Shown in pieces: positions 50,064 to 53,811 of a DNA stretch of 53,811 bases (the stretch's first letter is position 1; each line of letters begins with the position of its first letter). The translations under genes and the position numbers were made by a program. The stretch comes from Bacillota bacterium (GTDB taxonomy: Bacteria; Bacillota_A; Clostridia; Lachnospirales; Lachnospiraceae). Below the pieces are notes generated by a model. It made no database searches. It saw only the letters and a program-made list of their open reading frames with translations, and was not told the origin of the DNA. The DNA lies in assembly GCA_023443925.1 (NCBI GenBank), contig JAEZSL010000374.1, positions 1 to 53,811 of the forward strand, written 5' to 3'.

Positions 50064-51650
50064 GTGTATAAAGTTATGATTGTGGATGATGAAGTTCTGG
50101 TAAGAGTAGGACTTAAAACCACCATTGACTGGGAAGCCATCGGCTTTACCATAGTTTCGGAGGCCGCCAACGGGGAGCAGGCTTATGAAAATTATTTGAA
50201 GTTTAGACCGGATGTTATAATAACTGATATTAAGATGCCAAAGCAGGATGGTATCTGGCTGGTAGAGAAGATCCGGAGGGAGGATGCCGATTCCAGGATA
50301 CTGGTTTTAACCTGCTATGATGAGTTTTCCTTTGTGCGGAAAGCGCTGAAAGCGGGAGCTAATGATTATATCTTAAAGTCTGAAATTGAAGACGAAGAAC
50401 TGATTCGCTTGATGTTAACGCTTAAGGAGAAGATGGATCTGCAGGTTAAGGCGGATCAGGAGAAGGAAGCCAGGCCAAATTCTGAGGAATTAAGACTGAC
50501 GGTATCGGCTGAGCTGTTAGCAAAAGGGTTTCAGGTTGACGAAAAATTGCTTAAATCACTGAAAAGTATGAGTTTTCCTATAACAGATACGTCCTTTGCC
50601 TATATGAGCATAGCCGTAAATCATGAGTCGGATACCCAATCAGATACCTCTCAGGCTGATTATGCGGTAATGAATATTTTATACGAACAGTTTAATCAGA
50701 CTGGAATTAAACATATGGTAATACAGCAGTCTCACATATACCTGATTTTTATATCTGCGACAGAGCTCAGTGAAATTAAGCTTAAGAATATTTTTCATTC
50801 CGCCGCCAATGGAGCCCAGCAGTATTTCAGCATTTTCTTAAATGCAGTTTATTCTCCCGTATTTAAAGGCATTGAAGAAGCAGGTAATGTGTATAAGGCT
50901 TTTACAGAAAAAAGCCAGGTGCTGTTTTATAATATGAAAAACAGCAGCGGGATTATAACCGTAGATTCCGTTCGTTTTGCGGAACCCAATGTTTCCGATT
51001 TAAAAAAGCTATATAATAAAGACTTTATCGAAGCTATCGGGCATGAGAATTTGGACCGGGTTAAGGAATTACTGAAGGAAACAGGAGCATATTTTGAAAG
51101 TAAGCTGGTTTTTCCCATGATTGTTAAAATATTTTATTCGAACCTGATTGGGGATTTCTTTGACAGTTACGGTATCTATTTAACCGACCTAAACGAGTTT
51201 GAAACGCATAAAGCCTACCACTACCGTATCGAACGCTCCGATAGTATCAGGAGTATACACAGGCTTCTGGATGAATTTTCGGCAAAACTGATAGGACAGT
51301 TACAGGATTCCAGATATAATAATTCCAGATTTTTAATTAATCAGGCGCTGAATTTCATCAACTATCATTATACCGAGAAGATATCCTTAGATGATGTGGC
51401 AGAGGAATTAAATGTATCAAAGCATTATCTCAGCAGCATTTTTAAAAAGGAAACCGGTGAAAATATGTCATTTTTTATTAATAAATTAAGAATTGAAAAA
51501 GCGAAACAGCTGCTGCTGGAATCAGATATTAAAATAAAAGAGGTATTTGAGCAAGTGGGCTACAGCGACCAGCAGTATTTCAGTAAGGTATTTAAAAAGA
51601 TTACCGGTAAGACGGTGGTCGAATATAAAGAAGGATCAGGAATTAAATAA
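50064..51650 (+). CDS. response regulator with AraC-type output, YesN type
   Basis: A 528-aa protein from GTG 50064, seven bases after AGGAGG; the ORF reading from 50058 overlaps the ribosome site. The receiver domain has Asp8/Asp9 and phosphoacceptor Asp55 in IITDIKMP. A long middle region is followed by an AraC-type DNA-binding domain (last 100 residues, KISLDDVAEELNVSKHYLSSIFKKE and IKEVFEQVGYSDQQYFSKVFKK). It probably activates the sugar transporter genes downstream and its own operon. Confidence 0.93.
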   Translation: MYKVMIVDDEVLVRVGLKTTIDWEAIGFTIVSEAANGEQAYENYLKFRPDVIITDIKMPKQDGIWLVEKIRREDADSRILVLTCYDEFSFVRKALKAGANDYILKSEIEDEELIRLMLTLKEKMDLQVKADQEKEARPNSEELRLTVSAELLAKGFQVDEKLLKSLKSMSFPITDTSFAYMSIAVNHESDTQSDTSQADYAVMNILYEQFNQTGIKHMVIQQSHIYLIFISATELSEIKLKNIFHSAANGAQQYFSIFLNAVYSPVFKGIEEAGNVYKAFTEKSQVLFYNMKNSSGIITVDSVRFAEPNVSDLKKLYNKDFIEAIGHENLDRVKELLKETGAYFESKLVFPMIVKIFYSNLIGDFFDSYGIYLTDLNEFETHKAYHYRIERSDSIRSIHRLLDEFSAKLIGQLQDSRYNNSRFLINQALNFINYHYTEKISLDDVAEELNVSKHYLSSIFKKETGENMSFFINKLRIEKAKQLLLESDIKIKEVFEQVGYSDQQYFSKVFKKITGKTVVEYKEGSGIK

Positions 51651-51659
51651 CAGGCAAAA

Positions 51660-51735
51660 AATAGGGAAGTAAATAAGGAAATAAATGGGGGGATAAATAG
51701 GGAAATAAATAAGGAAATAAATAGGGAAATAAATA
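51660..51735. repeat. tandem AAATAAATAGGG-type repeats
   Basis: About six imperfect 12-base units of AAATAAATA(G/A)GG occupy the spacer after the response-regulator gene. They look like slippage-prone DNA, and their translation on the minus strand makes a spurious YLFP-repeat ORF. Confidence 0.8.
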
Positions 51736-51802
51736 ACCTGAGAGGTGAATAACCGGAGCAGTTTGTATTATGCTTCGATATTTAGCTCTCAGGTTATTTT
51801 TT
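51731..51802 (+). terminator. terminator after the YesM/YesN operon
   Basis: AAATAACCTGAGA/TCTCAGGTTATTT enclose a 43-base loop and are followed by a T run (51797-51803). Confidence 0.75.
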
Positions 51803-52092
51803 TCTTTATAGATAAAAAGCTTTATCCGGATGAAGAGCAAGATGTAACTTGGACAGGGGAGAGACAGTATGTATTTTGCCGTTTTGGACTTCCACCTTAA
51901 TATTGTACAAAAGGATATTAATCTAGTATAAAGCTTTTGAATTGTTAAATTATTGTCATGGGCCATAAGTAAAAATGTACACAAACAACTTAATGCGGTT
52001 TATTCTTTTGTATAAAATTTTGGTGTATTATTGATCTTACCAAAAGACAACAAGTAAAAATGCCTAAAAAATTTAGAAAGGAGAAACGGTTT
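51803..52092. other. spacer before the sugar ABC operon
   Basis: About 290 AT-rich bases without an ORF. It should contain the promoter activated by the upstream regulator; no specific binding site was identified. Confidence 0.4.
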
Positions 52093-53607
52093 ATGATTAA
52101 TACGGAAATTAAGTTAAGAGTATCCAATATTGATAAATCCTTTCCGGGGGTAAAGGCATTAAATCATGTGAATTTTACAGTCAGAAAGGGAACCGTTCAT
52201 GTCCTTTGCGGGGAGAACGGTGCCGGTAAATCTACCTTAATGAAAGTAATCAACGGCATATACAAGCCGGATGCCGGTGAAATCCTCATTGATGAGAAAA
52301 CCGTTGAAATCAGGAATCCTATCCAGGCAAGAAGCCTTGGAATATCTATGATATTTCAGGAACTTAATTATATGCCGGAAATGACCATCGAAGAAAGTCT
52401 TTGTGTAGGCAACTGGCCCAGAGACCGATACGGAAGGATTGACTGGAAGGAAATCAGAAAACGGACCAGGGAACTTTTAACAAAGGAGAATCTTAAATAC
52501 GATCCGGAAACGAAACTGAAGGATCTTACGGTATCGGATATTCAGATGTTAGAGATTTTAAAGGCAATCTCTTATAACTCGGACATTATAATCATGGACG
52601 AACCAACTTCTGCCATAACCAACAAGGAAGTTGAGGTACTGTTTCAAAAAATCAATGAGATTAAGAAAAGAGGAGCCAGCATTATTTATATCTCCCACAA
52701 GATGGAGGAGATATTCCGGATTGCTGATGAAATAACCGTTTTCCGGGATGGTTGTGTGGTTGATTCCAGACCGATCCAGGAATATGACTTAGAAACTGTT
52801 ATTGCACAGATGGTAGGAAGAAAGCTTGAGAATAACTATCCTAAGGAAGAGATTAAACTTGGCGGTGAAATACTAAAGGTTCAAAACCTAACCCAGAAGG
52901 ACAAGTTTGAGAATGTCAACTTCCATGTACGAGAAGGGGAAATTATCGGTTTCGCAGGCTTAATGGGAGCCGGCAGAACAGAAGTTATGCGTTGTTTATT
53001 CGGACTTGACCCATATGAGTCCGGTGATATCTATATAAAGGATGAAAAGACCAGAATTAAAAATGTAAAGATGAGCATTGACAAGAAAATGGTTATGCTT
53101 TCCGAGGACAGACGCAGGTTTGGTATTATCCCCGTCCGAAGCATTAAAGAAAATGTATCACTGGCAAGCCTTAAAAAGTTTATCTATAAGGGACGGCTCC
53201 ACGATAAAGAGGAAAACAAATCCGTAACGGAATTCTGCGAAAAGATGAATGTGAAAACACCTGATTATGATACAAAAATTGAATCTTTAAGTGGTGGCAA
53301 CCAGCAGAAAGTTATTCTGGCAAAATGGATGGTTACAGATCCGGATATCTTAATTGTGGATGAACCCACGCGTGGAATTGACGTAGGCGCTAAATTTGAG
53401 ATTTACAAGTTAATGACTGAACTGGCAAAGCAAAAGAAAGCACTTGTAATGGTTTCTTCAGAATTGCCGGAGCTGATCGGCATGTGCGACAGAATTTATG
53501 TGATGTCGAAAGGAAAAGTTACTGGAATGCTTACCAGAGAAGAATTTACCCAGGAAAGTATTATGGCCTATGCAACCGGTACGAAAATCCAGAAAGAGGT
53601 GAAATAA
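52093..53607 (+). CDS. sugar ABC transporter ATPase (RbsA/MglA type)
   Basis: A 504-aa duplicated ABC ATPase from ATG 52093, behind AAAGGAG; the ORF start at 52060 precedes that site. The first half has Walker A GENGAGKST and Walker B IIMDEPTS with signature LTVSDIQMLEI in place of LSGGQ. The second half has LSGGNQQKVILAKW and ILIVDEPTRGIDVGA but a Walker A replaced by GLMGAGRTE. This asymmetry is normal for RbsA/MglA. It energises the permease that follows and imports a sugar. Confidence 0.93.
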   Translation: MINTEIKLRVSNIDKSFPGVKALNHVNFTVRKGTVHVLCGENGAGKSTLMKVINGIYKPDAGEILIDEKTVEIRNPIQARSLGISMIFQELNYMPEMTIEESLCVGNWPRDRYGRIDWKEIRKRTRELLTKENLKYDPETKLKDLTVSDIQMLEILKAISYNSDIIIMDEPTSAITNKEVEVLFQKINEIKKRGASIIYISHKMEEIFRIADEITVFRDGCVVDSRPIQEYDLETVIAQMVGRKLENNYPKEEIKLGGEILKVQNLTQKDKFENVNFHVREGEIIGFAGLMGAGRTEVMRCLFGLDPYESGDIYIKDEKTRIKNVKMSIDKKMVMLSEDRRRFGIIPVRSIKENVSLASLKKFIYKGRLHDKEENKSVTEFCEKMNVKTPDYDTKIESLSGGNQQKVILAKWMVTDPDILIVDEPTRGIDVGAKFEIYKLMTELAKQKKALVMVSSELPELIGMCDRIYVMSKGKVTGMLTREEFTQESIMAYATGTKIQKEVK

Positions 53608-53608
53608 A

Positions 53609-53811
53609 TTGAATACCAACAGTAAGACAAAAAGTAAGATGCTAAGTAACATCAAATCCCAATATAGTATTTATTTCGTTTTATTAGCCTTGTTTATTTT
53701 CTGCTGGCTGGCCAATAAAAACTTTGTTTCCGTAGCCAATCTTCAGAATATTTCAACACAGATTTCAGTAGGAACCATACTGGCATTTGGCCAGACCATC
53801 CTGATTATATC
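53609..53811 (+). CDS. sugar ABC transporter permease (RbsC-like), N-terminal fragment
   Basis: TTG 53609 lies eight bases after AGAGGTG, just after the ATPase gene's stop codon. The first 67 codons read as a basic tail, a transmembrane helix (IYFVLLALFIFCWLA), FVSVANLQNIS and QISVGTILAFGQTILII, the standard start of an RbsC-type permease. The rest lies beyond the window. Confidence 0.85.
   Translation, partial: MNTNSKTKSKMLSNIKSQYSIYFVLLALFIFCWLANKNFVSVANLQNISTQISVGTILAFGQTILII

Noticed and set aside
51643..51984. Minus-strand ORF with YLFPYLFP repeats
   Set aside because: The repeats are the tandem AAATAAATAGGG spacer read backwards; no ribosome site or family similarity.

Overview
The window is low-GC, gene-dense DNA whose small regulators, strong AGGAGG ribosome sites, CwlD-type germination amidase, YesM/YesN signalling pair, ECF vitamin/nucleoside-type transporter and CD3324-family protein point to a spore-forming clostridium, most likely Lachnospiraceae (inference). 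I see no rRNA, tRNA, CRISPR array, phage or insertion sequence. It reads as an ordinary chromosomal region with about 45 genes in short operons.

Layout. 1-8.4 kb: the start of a NUDIX gene leaving the window, a small unknown gene, topB, a minus-strand redox operon (flavodoxin, FMN-binding protein, small SHOCT-like protein) beside a TetR gene with a perfect palindrome, then an XpaC/TelA pair. 8.7-14.7 kb: a sugar-type oxidoreductase, a methyltransferase, a TetR gene and a lipoprotein gene that share the same promoter/operator design, a QueG-like iron-sulfur protein, and an ECF sigma/anti-sigma pair. 15-25 kb: a catabolic-looking locus around a PucR regulator: Asp/Glu racemase-like protein, two D-2-hydroxyacid dehydrogenases, an AEC carrier, an aminotransferase, a GidA/FAD_oxidored-like flavoprotein and a polytopic permease. 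No known pathway fits all of it; this is the best candidate for an undescribed system.

25-30 kb: TetR (DhaS-like), radical SAM/SPASM protein, O6-alkylguanine methyltransferase-type protein, and a divergent TetR/MFS efflux pair with an operator inside the MFS promoter. 30.4-34.4 kb: nucleoside phosphorylase followed by a complete ECF transporter (S, T, A, A'), probably nucleoside salvage. 34.5-41 kb: cwlD, a nucleotidyltransferase gene behind a leader with competing terminator/antiterminator stems and a short leader ORF, apbE behind an iteron-like repeat array, a CD3324-family gene, a class C beta-lactamase-like hydrolase and a GNAT acetyltransferase.

41-46.5 kb: a CsoR-controlled P1B metal ATPase with clear operator clusters, a membrane-anchored MutS-like ATPase, and a NapH-like ferredoxin membrane protein with an operator across its promoter. 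46.7 kb to the end: a lipoprotein solute-binding protein with a YesM histidine kinase and YesN regulator, then an Rbs/Mgl-type sugar ABC ATPase and the start of its permease, cut by the window end.

A recurrent 75-93 bp element (two hairpins plus an embedded ribosome site ending at the start codon) lies before topB, the methyltransferase gene and the ECF S-component gene. All product calls come from reading the translated sequences; no database search was run. Several starts are moved downstream of the longest ORF because of ribosome sites or promoters, as explained in the entries.
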